This document shows positions 29,101-44,100 of a stretch of 64,000 nucleotides of DNA, in pieces. Source of the DNA: Hanleya hanleyi (Eukaryota > Mollusca > Polyplacophora > Lepidopleurida > Hanleyidae). The translations under genes were made by a program, and so were the position numbers. Location of the stretch: positions 62,001 through 126,000 of the forward strand of contig JAVTVY010039241.1 of NCBI GenBank assembly GCA_036873755.1. Reading direction: 5' to 3'. The first letter of the stretch is position 1, and the number at the start of each line of letters is the position of its first letter. The notes under the pieces were generated by a model. That model had not been told where the DNA came from. It did no database searches and saw only the letters and a list, made by a program, of their open reading frames with translations.

Positions 29101-29164
29101 CGGGCGGAGACTAGAGACACAGAGACCGAAGAGTTACCGGAGAGATACAGGACAGAGACGGAAC

Positions 29165-29195
<31 letters not shown>

Positions 29196-32100
29196 AGAGG
29201 GAGTGAGAGAGTCGCTCTCCCTCTCCGTATGATTCATCAATACCTATTACCGTAGCCGTTCTTATGCTCGTTCATCAAGGCAGTGTACAAGCTGTTAATC
29301 GATGTCATCCGTTACTGAATAAAAACACATCAAACTTCGGCTTCCACGTTGTTACAAGTGAAAGTTTCTGAGCCCAACTCGCCAATCATTTTTCCATCAA
29401 CTGACGAATTGGCAAGATTGCTGGATAAACCAGATGAAGACAGAATCTCTTCCGCCAATTTGTACCCGAAACAACCCAGCTAGTTTAGGGCGTGTGCTAT
29501 GATTAACAAGGTATTGCCCGAAAAACCAGCCCGTATAGATCAATACTTAGATGCTGTCTCCAAGAACATGAAGCCCAACAACATCAAGGCGCGAACCAAA
29601 CAAGCTCGTTGAAGAAATGATGCTTTATCAGCGCAGAATTATAATTACATCCTACTCTGTTTTGCTGAGTTCGACTATGATCAATCTTCACTAGGAACTT
29701 GATGATCGCCCACGGGAGTTTGCTGGCAACTGAGATGGATTTTATGATTAGTTTCGTCGACTCTCTCGATAAATCTAACACTCACGTCACGAAAAGGGCA
29801 GCTTTATCAGTTTCAACCTTGGTACAAGCTAGAAGAGCTACACAACTCAAACAAAGTCAAGCTGGATATATAGGTTAAACGAAAGCTTAGGCAACAACCC
29901 TCTTCGTTCAAATTCCGTTTCAATGAGATTCTCCAGTCATGTCATCCTGGTGTCAACGAGAAGAAATCTTGACGTTTAATGGATGTAAAAGCCAAGCACC
30001 GGTCGATCTGCTAAGAACAACGAATAATCTCACTCCATTGCTCTTGGATGTTTGTATTTAAAGCCGATGGAATCGGTGCTATGCGGCGTGTTATCATGTC
30101 ATTCAAGATGACCACATGAACAGCTTCAATGTAAGGGTGGTTGAGATACAAATCATCATAGGGATCATTTTAAGTTCTTGTGCTGTTTGTAGAAAGGCAG
30201 TCATATGCCACCTTGTCAGTACGTCGGCAGTTTCCCTACCACCTTTATATGTTGCGTTTAATTGTTTGGAGAATGAAGCGCTTGGTCGGCGTCGGGCCTC
30301 AAAGACTGATGTTCTGAATAAAAACATGCATTCTGCTAATATTTTCCTCGTTTGGACCGTTTATTCTATCTAACGATTAGATAGTTCATCACTTTCCATC
30401 AGATGACTTGACAGGACTATTAAATCATTGCTCCTGGATATATTTTTTTAATACCGCTCAAGGCGGTGCTGGAGGCAGTGTGGCTATATCATTCAACGTG
30501 ACCGCATGAGCACCACAACAAAAGTGTGGCTGAGATAAAAATCATCACAGGGATCATTTTAGTTCTTGTGATGTTTTTAGATATGCAGTCCGGATATTGA
30601 CCTGCGAGGTCGTATGACTCCTTGTCAGTACGTCCGTCTATTTGCCCACCAATTTTTTATGTTACTCGATTCGGGAGAATAATAGCAAGAGTTTACAGTA
30701 CAAGGCAACCAACAAAATGGTGACCAGTACAACACGATCTTCGGGGCTACAGAGGTAATTGCCATGATCACTTCAACGGTCCCCCTTCATAATCGCAGTG
30801 ACAACTTCAAATGTCCCACAATTTCCACTATATCTTCATCTTCCACAGTTCAGTTTTTCATGATGCCATAGTAGCAGATCGTCTGCAGATATTCTGGTCC
30901 CACCACAACAGACAATTGGGGAATGAAAACGCGATTTCATTTGACTTCCATCCAGTACCCCCGCCTCATCACGTACACCACACTGCAAATGACCCCACCT
31001 CGGCCGAAAATGTTCAGATAGTGTTGACGTCGGTATAGACTGCAATCGAACATATGGAGCAGCACGAGAACTACCAACGTTTCTACAGCAAGGGTTTCTT
31101 ATATTCAAGAAATGGTCCCACCTATGTCGGATGATTATCAATTTGCGCCGACTCAATCAAGACTTCAATCAAGATTCACGACTCCGTATTTTCCCTCTCA
31201 ACATACTCGTCTTCGACCGGGAGCTTGGATGTTATCAATCGATATAAAGGATGCATGACTTCACATAACCATTTACGTTTCTCATCTACGTTATCATCCT
31301 TTTTGCATCGCCGGAAGGAGGTACGAGTTTCAGATACTTCCTTTCAGCTTCACACGCATCAACCAACCAATCATATCCGTTCTTCATATCAGACGAATAA
31401 ATGTTTACATTTTCGATGTGGTCCGTCGACAAAGAAAGATTGTTATCACAGATAGTATTCTTTCTACAAATTCTGTATCAGATTGGATTTATTTCACACC
31501 CAGTCAGATCGAAAATTCAACCTACGCAGATACCAAGGTATTGAGGTGCGATCTTCGACACCTACAGGGAGTTAGTCTTATCTCCCGAGGGAAGGTAGGT
31601 CGAGAGTCATCAGCAAAGGACAGCTCCTCACCATCCCAGACTCTTCAACAGTGGCAGATCCTAATAGGACTCCTTACATCGACCCAGGATCGGACACTTT
31701 TTGGTCATCTATTCGTTCGACACTTCCAGTTCCTCGTTCAGCTGTTTATTCCTAAGGAATCTATCAATCCACATAAATGTATATCAATTCCGATACACTT
31801 ACCTTCGATGGTGGCTACAAACATGCAATTTTATGTCTGGACTTCCGTTGGACTTATCTAGGGAATCTCAAACTATCGGGTCGTTGATCACCGTTGGAAG
31901 CCAAATAGCACATGATCGTCCTCAAGGTGATGGCGGTAATCACAGCAATGAAAAAACTGTTACAGCAAGTTATCGACCCATCTGATTGTCACAGACAACA
32001 TCACAGCGGCAGCATATATAAGCCCTGTGGGAGAGATGAAAGCCTAACATCCATTTCAAATAACGTGGGAACTTCTTTAGTTCACACACCAACGCGCCTG

Positions 32101-35100
32101 CTTTGTTTGTGCTCGTCATATTTCGAGAGAGGGTCCATTTATATGAACCCCCTCTTTGCACCAATAGGGCAGCGTTAGCCAAAGTTATGTCCCGACGTAC
32201 ACGACAGCTGCTGCCCATGTGTGATATAGGAATAATCCTTAGAGCTTTGAAAGGACTCGACAACCAGCTTGAACCGATATCCGCAGCATCAGTCAAGGCG
32301 GTAGCGTTTGAAACAGCATTTTCGTTGACCTTTGCTTTGACCGGGAGAGTGTCCAAAATACAAGCTTTGGGAGAGGAAATAGTTAAATTGTACTTTTGAT
32401 TGGTCGAAAATTTCATTTCGTCAAGAAATTTTAGTCAAAAATGAATTGTTTCGACCTGGACCGTGTACTCAACGTTTATATGAGGTTCCTGCACTCACCA
32501 AAATTCTTGATACTAATCTGGTGAACGACATACTGTTATGTCCGATCAAAACGGTTCTCCGGCAGTTATTTTATCACTAAATGCGAATGCTTTTGCTGAC
32601 ACTACCAAGAATACCGTAGCATCGTGGTTAAGTGAAGTGATAATGCGGTTTTACGAACATGCATTAATCGACCGTCCTTCTGTAGAATGACATCTTCTCG
32701 TAAGACCCGTGCTAGTGCAACCTCATGGATCCTGTGGAAAAATCTAAAAAAAACCAAACCCTCTACGTTAATCGACCACTCCCGTTGAGATTTATCTGTG
32801 CAGGCCGATGTTGTAGCTTCTTTAGACTTCGTTAGCGGTTCAGCATGTAAGCTAGTGATTCCTGTCGAGAAAGAAATAGCCTCCTCAATTTCAAGCTCCG
32901 ATCCATGACAACTGCTGGTAAGCGTCTCGGCCATGTACCTCAGGAGAGTAGGGGACCTCATGAAGACGCACAGACGCGTAAGTCGCTAGTGCTGCAAGCA
33001 GTTCTTGGTGATCGGTTTCATCCACTTCTGTACCTGTATTGCTTATTCGCAAAAGACCTCCACTTCTACTTTTAAGGTATTGGAGATTGTCTCCTCTGTT
33101 GGTAGTCTGACTGTTTGTAATAGAAGATGAAGCTTAGAGCAAAGAACAAAAAACGTTAGAGAACAATATTTGTGTTCGTTAGCAAGGCATTCAAAGGATT
33201 TACCTAACCCATCCTTCTGCACGCTACCGTGTCATCACGACAGCAACGTGCAGTTGGAAAGAATGACCTGGGATAAAGTAAACATAGAGTCAAGGGTATC
33301 AACTCTAATTCGACTGCAAGAAGATATCTATAAAAAAAAGGAGGTTGTTTGTAGCAGAACGTTTGCTTTCTAGGAATCTAGGAATGATGATTCAACCTTA
33401 AGAATGATTTTCTCCCCTAGGCATGAATAACCAGCATGGCCCGATCCCCCGGTAATAATGGTCGCTCTAGGCATTTCTGTCCGGCATATAGGAATGATGG
33501 TCCGAACCCAGGAATGACAGTCCTCCGAGGCATGATTTTTCGGTATATAGGAATGATAGTCCGAACCCAGGAATGATAGTCCCCCGAGGCATGATTTTTC
33601 GGTATATAGGAATGATGGTCCGAACCCAGGAATGATAGTCCTCCGAGGCATGATTTTTCGGTATATAGGAATGATGGTCCGAACCCAGGAATGACAGTCC
33701 CCCGAGGCATGATTTTTCGGTATATAGGAATGATGGTCCGAACCCAGGAATGATAGTCCTCCGAGGCATGATTTTTCGGTATATAGGAATGATGGTCCGA
33801 ACCCAAGAATGATAGTCCCCCGAGGCATGATTTTTCGGTATATAGGAATGATGGTCCGAATCCAGGAATGACAGTCTCCCGAGGCATGATTTTTCGGTAT
33901 ATAGGAATGATTGTACGATCCTCAGGAAAAAAAATAGTCAAAGTGAATGTTGATTGTCCATTTGGCCTTATCCTAACAGCGAGATTTAGAGTCTCTTTTT
34001 TGTTATCTTGCGAATTACTCCCACCCGGTTTGTAAACGATGGTATAAACTGAGATTTTTTCGATCATCGTGACGGACAGTTAATTCCTGGGGTAGAACTG
34101 TCAATTATCTGGGCTAGATGCATTTATTGCGACGTAAAATCCTTTATATATGGGTCGGACCATCATTCATATATGACGAACAATAATATATATATATGGT
34201 GGACCAATCCAGGGAGTCCATTAGGCACCGCTTGTTTATAGTCACAAACATGACATTACGACATTAGCTAGCGACCTGACAACTGCTGTGTTATAAGTAG
34301 TTGGTATAAGCCGTTCTTGGTGTTACATAGATAACCGATCAGCATATGATACCACTCTGTTACCAGAACTTTTTATCAATATATTTTTTTCTGATAAAAT
34401 GTTGCTAGATGATGTTGTACGCTGTTTCCTGCGCAGAATTGATCACGATTAATTTTTGGCATTCGGGTATACTTCCAGGTTGATTAGAGAAATATTTCAG
34501 AACAAACAACATACATGTGTGCTCTTTTGTACCTGCAATCATGTTTTTGTATAAGACTGAGTACTCCGCACGATATTACCCTATTTTACATGTAGTACCG
34601 AGGAATGATTTCTCTCTGTGTACAACCTACTGTGTGGAAGAGGCGGATACCCCCTTTTCCAGTTAACTCTGATCTTGCGCTCAGAAACGCTCAAGGACCG
34701 AAATCACAAGGACTTCATAGCTTATTACACTGTGGTAATTTTAAGCCCATTCAAATAACCCGCCTAATATAGGATAATCAAAATGGCGTTTGCATAGTTT
34801 TCCTTGAAACTCACGCTTTCGCTCTTTTCGGGCCATTTTCGCGTTTTATCTGGCTTAAATGGGCATAGTAATTGATTTGAGCAAAACAAATTATTCTCTA
34901 TAATCTTTATAGGTTTATGAAAGAAAAAAAAAGAAATAAATAAAAAACAGAAAATTCGAATATCGGTCAAAAATAGGAAATATATGCTTCCTAGAAGATT
35001 ACGCAACTGTGACGTCATCAGGGCGGCCATCTTTTCAAAGTAAACTGTACTGGGCTAAGTAATGCAACGATACATAAAATACCTTTCACAGTACAATATG

Positions 35101-38100
35101 AGGGGATGGGGATATTCCAAGTTATCATATAATATATATAATTTAATGAATCAATGGTAGTTTCGTTCTAAGTAGCTTAACTCTTGTCGGAGTATTTGTC
35201 GTTAAAAAGGTCCTTTCTCTGGCCATTTTACTTTTTGAATTAATCTAAATTGATAATGGTGCTCATTTAAATGAATGAAATTGACGTTATTATACTCCTC
35301 TATCTAGAATCGCTTGTGTGGGTGCAGAGCTTATGATATAATATATGAAATAGTCGAGACTCTGTGACACCTTCGTAGATGTATGACAGCGGCAGTACAT
35401 TTCATGTTTTATAGTTGTTAGCTGTATCTGCCTGACAAACTGACAATAACTAGTCATATTGTCTTGAAAACCATAATGAGAAAGGAATATCCATTCTTTC
35501 TGTTACTTCGTGTTTGTCTTCTTTCAGAATTATCTGTTAGCCATCAGATAACTAATTTACAGTAACGAAATATTAATGCATTTTTACACTAAGTTACTGG
35601 CGCCATAGCCGCCAGTAACGTACTGTAATAATTACAGCAATATAATTTTGTAAATTTTACAGTAAGTTACTGCCAGCAATTACACTAACATCCTACTGTA
35701 AATTTTGAGGTAAGTTTCTGAAAGCAAAGGTGCCAGTAACTTACTGTAAACTTTGCAATATTTTTTTCACAGTGTGCAAGTCTGAATTGATATACATTGT
35801 AGTCTGCTAGTTAGGTTGCTCAAAAAGAATGCTCCCCATATGATTTTCTCAAGTATATGTACATGCTGCAGTAATATAATCATACTTTTATGGATCATCT
35901 TTATTACATATTAAATATTCATAGCTGGTGAGTATAATAAAGACATCCTTTAATTCAGACGTTGAACAAAGAAGACCACAACGGGTTCAATGTCGGCTAC
36001 AATGTATACTGGAGAAGGAAAGGAGGTCAGGAGACCGATTGGAACAAGGTATTTATATAACTAGTTGTTCACTCAGGCATTCAGATCAGGCGTTAAAGTT
36101 TGATTCCTTTAATATTTCAGCACTTTTCCACATCGAACAGAATAAGTTAAGAGATGAAAGCTTCTGACTTTATTACATAACATACAATGAGTTCATTTGA
36201 AACTGACAATCTTCAACACATAACATCATTGAAAACATTCCGATAGATATTGTATGCGTTTTTTGCCCCCAAAATGCTTGGTGTTCATTCTACTCGGAAT
36301 TGGTTATTTCAGAATACACTATAACGTTTTACCAAAATATCGGAACTGCTTTTCAACAATGTATAAATCGAAATCTCTTGGTATTTTAGGCACGCGGTAT
36401 TTGGTATTGAAGGTGCAAGAGTGAGGCGAAAATGTACCATGGTCTATGGTTCGCGGTTCAGACGGTTGTTTCAGTTGGTGAAATTATCAGTTGTCAATTA
36501 TCTGTATTCAGTTTGTGACGAGGAACGTTAGGATGAAACAATTGAACAACGCCTGTAAATTCGGTTATTCTCCGTATCCATGCATATGAAGCACACCTTT
36601 AAAAACTGACATTTATTTTCTGTCATTTCTTCTGATTTCTGTGTTTGTTCGTGGCGTAGGAAAAATGCCCAAGGGTGCCGGATTATGAATGTCAAGCTAT
36701 CATTTGAAGCTACACAATTGCATTTGTAGGCAATTTTATGCTTAGGCCTATTTTTCGATGTTGGTTACCTGGCTATTTGCTTGGCTGTGTCAAACGTGGA
36801 AGATACATTATCAGTACAAATTCCTGGAGAAGTCCCCGTAGCTATTCTTTAAGTTTCTTTCGTCTTATCCTACGTTTTTAATATAGAACACCGCAGCCAT
36901 CCGACCGTAAGGACATTTCTCACCATAGGAAATTGACGACAGAATTTACCTAAATTTTACAAGAATATACCTCGAGAATATCATTCTGAATAAAAAAAAA
37001 ATAATACTGGGTCTGCGAACTCATTTCTGAACTGATCGGGCTTTTTTTCAATTGATTAATATATATGAAAAGTTCAAATTGTACAATTTTGCTCTAACCC
37101 AATTTGAATAAACGTGCTTTGTGTATGTCCTCAAAGTCACAGTCTATACATTTGACAGTAATCCAACTGAAACTGAGTTCCACGTATATTTCTCTGTGGA
37201 ATGATCAAACTATATGGACGCATGCAGCAAATTATTCCGTCTCAATAATTGAGAAGATCTGATAATTTTTATGCCTTCAGAATAGTGAGATATTTTTGTC
37301 ATGTGTTTATGTTTCCATAGTAACACATTGTAACCTGTGTGAGAGGCTCTCGGGTAATAATACTGTTCCCTTTTTTGACGCGTGAACACATTTGGCATAC
37401 ATTTCCTCATTCGTAAATCGGTTGCAGCATGAACGCGACGTTAACAGGTTAGGGGGAATCCCGCTCTCTGAAATGGAGGTAAAAAGGGTCGTTTTCGCTC
37501 AATAAATCAGTTCACATATTAATGAATTCATCAAAATCCTCTTGAGGCGCATACAGACATATCTATCCGCATTAAGTGGTAATAAAAAAGTAAATTGTCA
37601 TCTATCTAATTTGCATAATAATAGGCCAAACATCCTTCGCGCTGTTTAAACAACATTGGCCGGTTCTTCACATGACAAATTAATTATATGACATGGAACA
37701 ATAGATAAATCAATGCGCCTGAAATTTTGATGCATTGGTTAAGAAGGAATCAAAAGTTATTGAGCAAAAACGACCTTTTATTACCTCCATTTTACGCCAT
37801 AACCTGGTTAAATCTAAACTTTCTCTCTCTCTCTGGTTCAGCAAAGAGATATGTTGGAAACGTACTTATGAATCAAAGTGATTTTCTACCTGATCTTATA
37901 CCTTTAGGTCAAATGCAGCAATGCCCTGATTCATCCAAACCGCCCATGTTTGAAAGGTCTAATTAGTATCATCAGGGTGTAATAAAATTATTTCTGTGCT
38001 TTAGCACAGTAGCCGTAAGCTAAAATATGTTGAACATGCCTAACACATGCATAGGGTCAGTAACAGGTGATGAGATATTATAGCATAGTTGTTCTAATTC

Positions 38101-41100
38101 AAATGTATCCAGTCTGCGAGTTTCACCCTAACAGACACTGTATATTTTACAATTCTATCTGTGACAAAAACTGCCATTTTATGGTTTTAGAACATCGAGA
38201 AAGGATATGCAAACAAGTCTGTGTCAACTGTTGGTGAGGTAAACTACTATCTGCAATACGAAGTCAAAGTACAGGCCGTGAACAGTATTGGAGCCGGGCC
38301 AAATTCTTCAATCGCAATCGTCTATTCTGCTGAAGGCAGTGAGTATATTGGGGGTGGTGTTGGAGATTTTTTAAATGTGTTTTGTGATGAGGACAGAAGT
38401 TAAAGTTTAATAGGGTGAGAGGATTTGAAGGTCTTGGATGGCTGACGAGGTTAGGTATTCAATATAATATGATGGATATGGGAAATATTGTTAACTTAAC
38501 AGTATGCAAGCAGCTGTAGTAAGGCTTTGAAGGGTGTTGTGTTTGGTGGTGGATGATAGGCTGTGATTGTGCTGTTGCATATCCCGCCAACCGGAGTCAA
38601 TGTATGTGCTCATATATAATACCGTGCCATCATTGTGGTGTCCATATATTGCATAATCCAGTACTGTATATTATTCAAACCACCGAACCAGCTACACTAA
38701 AATTTTAACGGAGATAGTTATAAACAAGCACCGGTAGGCATGCTTCCGCTACGGTTCACCATTCACTAGAAACGGAAACTGCGACGACTGTGCGACTAGG
38801 GTATTATTGAGTTGGCAGTTTTGGCTTTATGTAGGCCTAGGTGGCTGATAGACTGTGAATGCTATTGGTAACTTATAATACCCCAAATCGCCTGAATTAA
38901 TTGAAATACCGATTGGATCTCCTGATCACTTGTATTGCTCACATTGCTGTTAACAGTGCCTGTCGGAGTGGTGAATTCCGTCACAGTGGATGGATTTAAC
39001 GAGACGGCTATGCAGATTGGATGGACGAACCCCGATGATCTTTTCTCACGAGAGTCCATGAAAGGTGTCCTCAAAGGATACCAGGTAACATAATCAGAAT
39101 CATATACTTCTTGTGACAAAAAAAAGGACCATATATGTTCAGATGGGTAAATGACCCCAGAGCAGGTACGGTAGAAGTGCCAAAAATAAAATATTACATA
39201 TACAAGAAATTGTTGAGTTCGCATGAAGTAGAATATCGTATACTCAGAAAAGTTTCAAGGCACTGAGTCTTATCATTCTCGAATAACAGGACCTTCTTGC
39301 AAAACAGGCATTCGTGCAAAATCGCCAATTTTGAGACGAAAACACCTCATATTTCTTTCTTTAAACATTTGGAGATAATTAAACGATAATCAGAACCATA
39401 TGAAGATAAACGATAATCGGAACTATCTTGATACAGCATACTCGCTGTTCCAACATGTAGTCGTAGACCAAATCTAGTTCTATTATCGTTTATCTTCATA
39501 TGTTTACAGAGAAAAAGAAGAATTGTTTTCACATCAGAATCAATTATTTTGCACGAATGCACTATACTTTACGGCCATGTTACTCGAGAATCATTAGCCT
39601 CAGTGCCTTGAAATTTTTCTGAGTATACAATATAATATTGTACTTCATGCCAATTGAACTATTCTTGTAGTGGACGTATTTTATTTTGGTACTTCTGTAT
39701 TGCACCCGACCTGGGGCCATTTATCCATCTAAAGATACAGGATCCTTTGTGCAAAATTACTTGTACCGTACAGCGACCATATTAACCTTGCCTGGCCTGG
39801 CAAAATGCCCTCCTCTCCCACCAAACTTTCTGCGCTATCTCCGGAACGACAAAAAATGGAGAGCTGAAACTCCGTGACTTTATAGCGTATCATATTGGGG
39901 TCATTTTGAGATTATTTGCATAGCCCCCCGAGCAGAGGATCATGGGTAGATTCAAGATGGCGGCTACGCGGGGTACCAGAAAAGTCGTATTTTCGTCATA
40001 TTGCTTCAAAATGTCTGCTTTTCCGCTATGAAAAGTGGGCAAAAACTATTTTATTTGACATTACATTAATATTTACTAATTTATCATGCAGTTTTTCTGG
40101 AGAAATTGGATAAATAAAAAAATCGGAAAATCTGACCGAACAATCGATCAAAAAATGTCGTGTTTGAAAATGACGTCACAGCGACCATCTTGGATTTTTT
40201 GGGGTAAGTTTCAGCCTCCTAGCTCAAGAGGTAAGAAAAGTTATTAGGGCCTCCTCCCCCCCCTCCCCCAGGCCAGGACAGCTCCCAAAAAACCCAGCCC
40301 AGATAGGGTTAAACCTAATATTATTTTTGAGTCTTTAGTTTTCTAAAATTGCGTCACTGTGACGTCATCAATGCGGCCATCTTGGATTTATTTACATTTT
40401 CTAATAAAGATTCAATCAAGGGTATAGTGATGCAGCTCCTTAGCCCAGTGCATGAAAACAATGTTTTGTTTGGGAGGGAGGAACCACTCTTTCAAAAGCT
40501 CCGTCAACAAGCCCCATCTATGTAGATCCCATATGGTCCACAATTCGTCAAAAACTCTACGAACAGGGCTCTCTACCGAGAGGGCGTGTGAGAGATGACG
40601 TCATCGGCGAAGGTTACACAACACAAGACTCCTCCTGTCATTCTCCACTCTGTGAGTCGACTGGACAGAACCCACACACGATACCATTTGCTGCAGAAAC
40701 AAATTGCTAGTGTTTCTTGCTATCCGATTTCTGGATTGTTTTCCCGAGATCGAATTTTACATGCACCCCTCGGAGTTATTTCCCCCCTTCGCCTAAAGAT
40801 GGAGCCACAATCGATATCTGGGATCTTGGCGCGCCCCAGCCGCCATTTCCATTCTGAATGACCAACACGAAGGAGTTATAGACCAATACATGCTGAAGGC
40901 CATAGGTTTATGCTTATTACATATATAAACGGGTAATTATCCCTCGGAAAATTGTCCCCACTCCCGGGGCACCAAGCCTCGCACACTATCCCCTAAAATA
41001 AACCTCGCCCGACTCCGCACCCGCATATATTCTGGGATCTTATATTATCATGATTATGCTACATATATTGAATCGATCCACTACTAACTGGAGCATGTGC

Positions 41101-44100
41101 CCACCCGTTATCTCCTAAACTAAGCCTCGCCCCACCCCATACCCTTACACGTACTCAGAGATACATAATGCTATACTTATTCAATACATTGCCCGACATC
41201 ATATGCTCATATTTCAATTTCAATCTTTTTTACTTTTATTATTTTTTATTGTTGTTTAGAAAAATATATTTATTTATATATTTTCCGAACATGTGCTCTG
41301 ACTGCAATGTCGGTGTAATACTGCAAACCCTTATTGAATTTCAATCTCAAAAGGGCTCGATCCCCAGGCGGAGCCCCATGTGTTTTAGCAATTTTCATCT
41401 TGTTTTAGAAATGTTGATTTGTTGATTATAACTATGCCAAGCATATGACATGTAAAACCTGGCATCTTGAAGTTAACATTAGTGAATCAAACACAATGAT
41501 TACACAGAAATGCAAACAAAGCATCTCACCCATAGACTCCCAACTTTTAGAAAACATCTCTGAATATACCTACCTTGGTTACACCCCTCAATGGAATTTT
41601 CAAATGGCTAAAAACTATGAAAATACATAATTTAATATCTACTGAGAACAGAAGATTTTTTTTTCAATTTTTTTAAAGGAGGTGTTCGCTTTATTAGATG
41701 GGTATTTTTCCGTCCAGTGTCACTCGCGGTTGGTCTGTTGTCTCGCTCCGATCCGGCCGGTACATTGTGATGTGATGCTCAGGTATTCCCAACTCCTTGA
41801 GGCCAGTTTAATTATAATTTCTGGTTCAAAAAATCACCGTATATATTCTTATGAACGAACAATCTATTTACCAGCAATAATCAGTAAATTTATTATATCA
41901 ACCAAATCGAAATTTTCAAATGTCTGCCAAAAGTTCAGGGCGGGTGTAACAATAGATAAGGAAGTAACCACAAAAAATGAAACATATTGGTACATGCACA
42001 ATTACTTGGGAAATCAAAGCGCCACCTCCTGTTCAGGGTCATTTCTTGAATAAAAAGAGATAATGTTTTAGTTGCAATGATGTAATCATCTGCATTAGCG
42101 ACAATGAAGAAATGAGTATCAGTATAGTCATATTGTAATGAAGTTTTGACACATCGAAGAATAACAGTAACTATTGTGAACCAGGAATTTTACGTTCTTG
42201 GCCTAACAGGCTGAAACATTTTGACATATTTCTATATTATGAAAATATGACACCTTTAACCAAAGCGATATTTCAATATGATATATGGTCAAACCTACCG
42301 AATTTAGATATCTTTGACTCGTTTTGGTTAAAGGTGTTATATTTTATATATAAAGGGAATTCCCTCCAAGCATATCATCAAAACTTCCAAAAACAAACAA
42401 ATGCCCATTTTATAACACTCGTAATATTTTTTTTGACTTATCTTTTCTTGATGAAAATAAAGAATACGAAAATTCAGCATTTTCTCTCTCAAACTGACAA
42501 CTTTTCAAGTAAACACGAGCAAACTTTTTTCGGTTTATAAACGCAACACACTGAGGAGAAAAATTCGGTCAAACTGAACTCCCCCTTTTCTTAAAGAAGA
42601 GAACATAGCCACAGAAAACGCCATTTTGGAAACAGAGTAGAATCAGTGACGTCACACCTGTGACGTAAGCAAGGGAACATGTCAGTCTCTCCACAATCAC
42701 ATTTCATATTGAGAGGTTTGAATTGACTGACCAGCTGGGAACATGTTTTCATACTTTTCCAAAGTTTGACCACGCATACAAGTAGAGCGGTAGTGAAATA
42801 GTTCAGATAAATAATTACATCAACAATTTGTCGAATATGAGTAACTTGACCACGAAGAAAGCATTGCAAGCAGTCTTATATTTACAGTACTACTGGTACA
42901 GACAGTGGACAAATCATCAGACACTAGTGATGGTTATTGATGCCACCTGAAGAAAATCTGGAATTCTAGAATAAATGGAGACAATCGTTGGACTGTTCTG
43001 TGGACTGCAGAACTTTATGGAGTATTTAAATCAGGATATTGACCGCAAACGTGCAATTTCAGTGCATGGTCGAGTTCGCCTATATGAAAATATACGCGAA
43101 TGAAAACCCAACAGAAATAATCAAATTTCACGTTTCAGAAGACATGGGTCAGCCCAAAGAAACTGAGAAAATTTCAAGCTAGTTTATGTTACGTACTATT
43201 CACCAGACAGTGATATTTTCTAGTAAACAGTGGAAATTCGCGGTTACTCTTCGCATACAGGCAGCTCAGTTTTGCGGTAGAATGTCAGCAGAGGGGATAT
43301 GCATTATGCATTTTCGCATGCATGCGCTCTGTAGGCTATGACAGTGTATAATTTTCTCTATTTAAACAGATTGCTCCCACAAATGACCTGCTTTCTCCAC
43401 GCATTGGGTTCCTAAGTGTTTGTATTTACTCCTTTCTCCTGATTTGTTCATCTAAGCTTTATTTTTCAAACAACCACTGAATGTTATAATGGCGCGAGAC
43501 GAAACTTTTGCTGTCAATTTGGAAGCGGTGATCGCGTGCAGTTGGTGGTTGACGATCCAGAAGATAGCTTTATTAACTCTCGTCTTTTGCGCTAATTTTA
43601 TATATTTTGGCGATACATACTATATATTAATACGAGTGGTGTTGGAAGGCCGAGCAAACGTCCAACTGTTTGATATAACGCGAAAATATGGTAAACAAAT
43701 TAGAGAGTTGTTCAGGTTCTTTCTATATGAAGGGAACTCCTCCATAATCGCATCGGCGATTATGGAGGAGTTCCCTTCATGACGTCATGGGTCAAAGGTT
43801 ACGCGTTCGGAGAGAAAACTGGAAAACTGACTTTCTTTCTTATATTACTGGATTTTACGATTAGTAAGAGAGGAGACCTAATACAACCATTTTCTAGGAC
43901 ACCAAGGAACTTTTTGACGCTGAGTGTGTATGTAGGCTGATACCCTTCAAATAATTATGGCAATTTTACATCTACCCGTGAACGACTATACCAATGTTAC
44001 ACAGTCTACCCGTGAACGACTATACCAATGTTACACAGTCTACCCGTGAACGACTATACCAATGTTACACAGTCTACCCGTGAACGACTATACCAATGTT

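Larger units (their letters stand above)
28550..33000 (+). mobile_element. Decayed DIRS/Ngaro-type (tyrosine-recombinase) retrotransposon
   Basis: Plus-strand remnants appear in the order RT, RNase H, tyrosine recombinase, which is the DIRS order and lacks integrase. RT-like SIDIKDA and YEFQILPF lie at 31230-31350, the connection with GLLTSTQDRTLFGHLFVR near 31660-31730, RNase H-like VTDNITAAAYI near 31987-32020, and recombinase blocks at 32220-32395 and 32575-32745. Stops and frameshifts are frequent. Outer limits are uncertain; inverted or split termini were not found by eye. It lies in the intron inside FN3-2. Confidence 0.8.

Noticed and set aside
29002..29240. Frames on both strands around the GA repeat
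   Set aside because: They are driven by the (GA)n microsatellite.
31970..32961. Minus-strand frames of 148 and 119 codons
   Set aside because: They are antisense shadows of the DIRS-type RNase H and recombinase remnants on the plus strand.
33370..34067. Minus-strand frames of 216, 152 and 100 codons
   Set aside because: The three frames overlap in all phases across the 59-bp minisatellite; no domain, no start context, no splice logic.
38862..39224. 120-codon minus-strand frame
   Set aside because: It is antisense to the FN3-3 exon and runs into the foldback element.
41682..42053. 123-codon plus-strand frame
   Set aside because: No recognisable domain and amino-acid content like random AT-rich intron.
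43489..43782. 97-codon frame with a hydrophobic stretch
   Set aside because: It ends in the perfect hairpin, sits between the LINE halves and has no recognisable motif.
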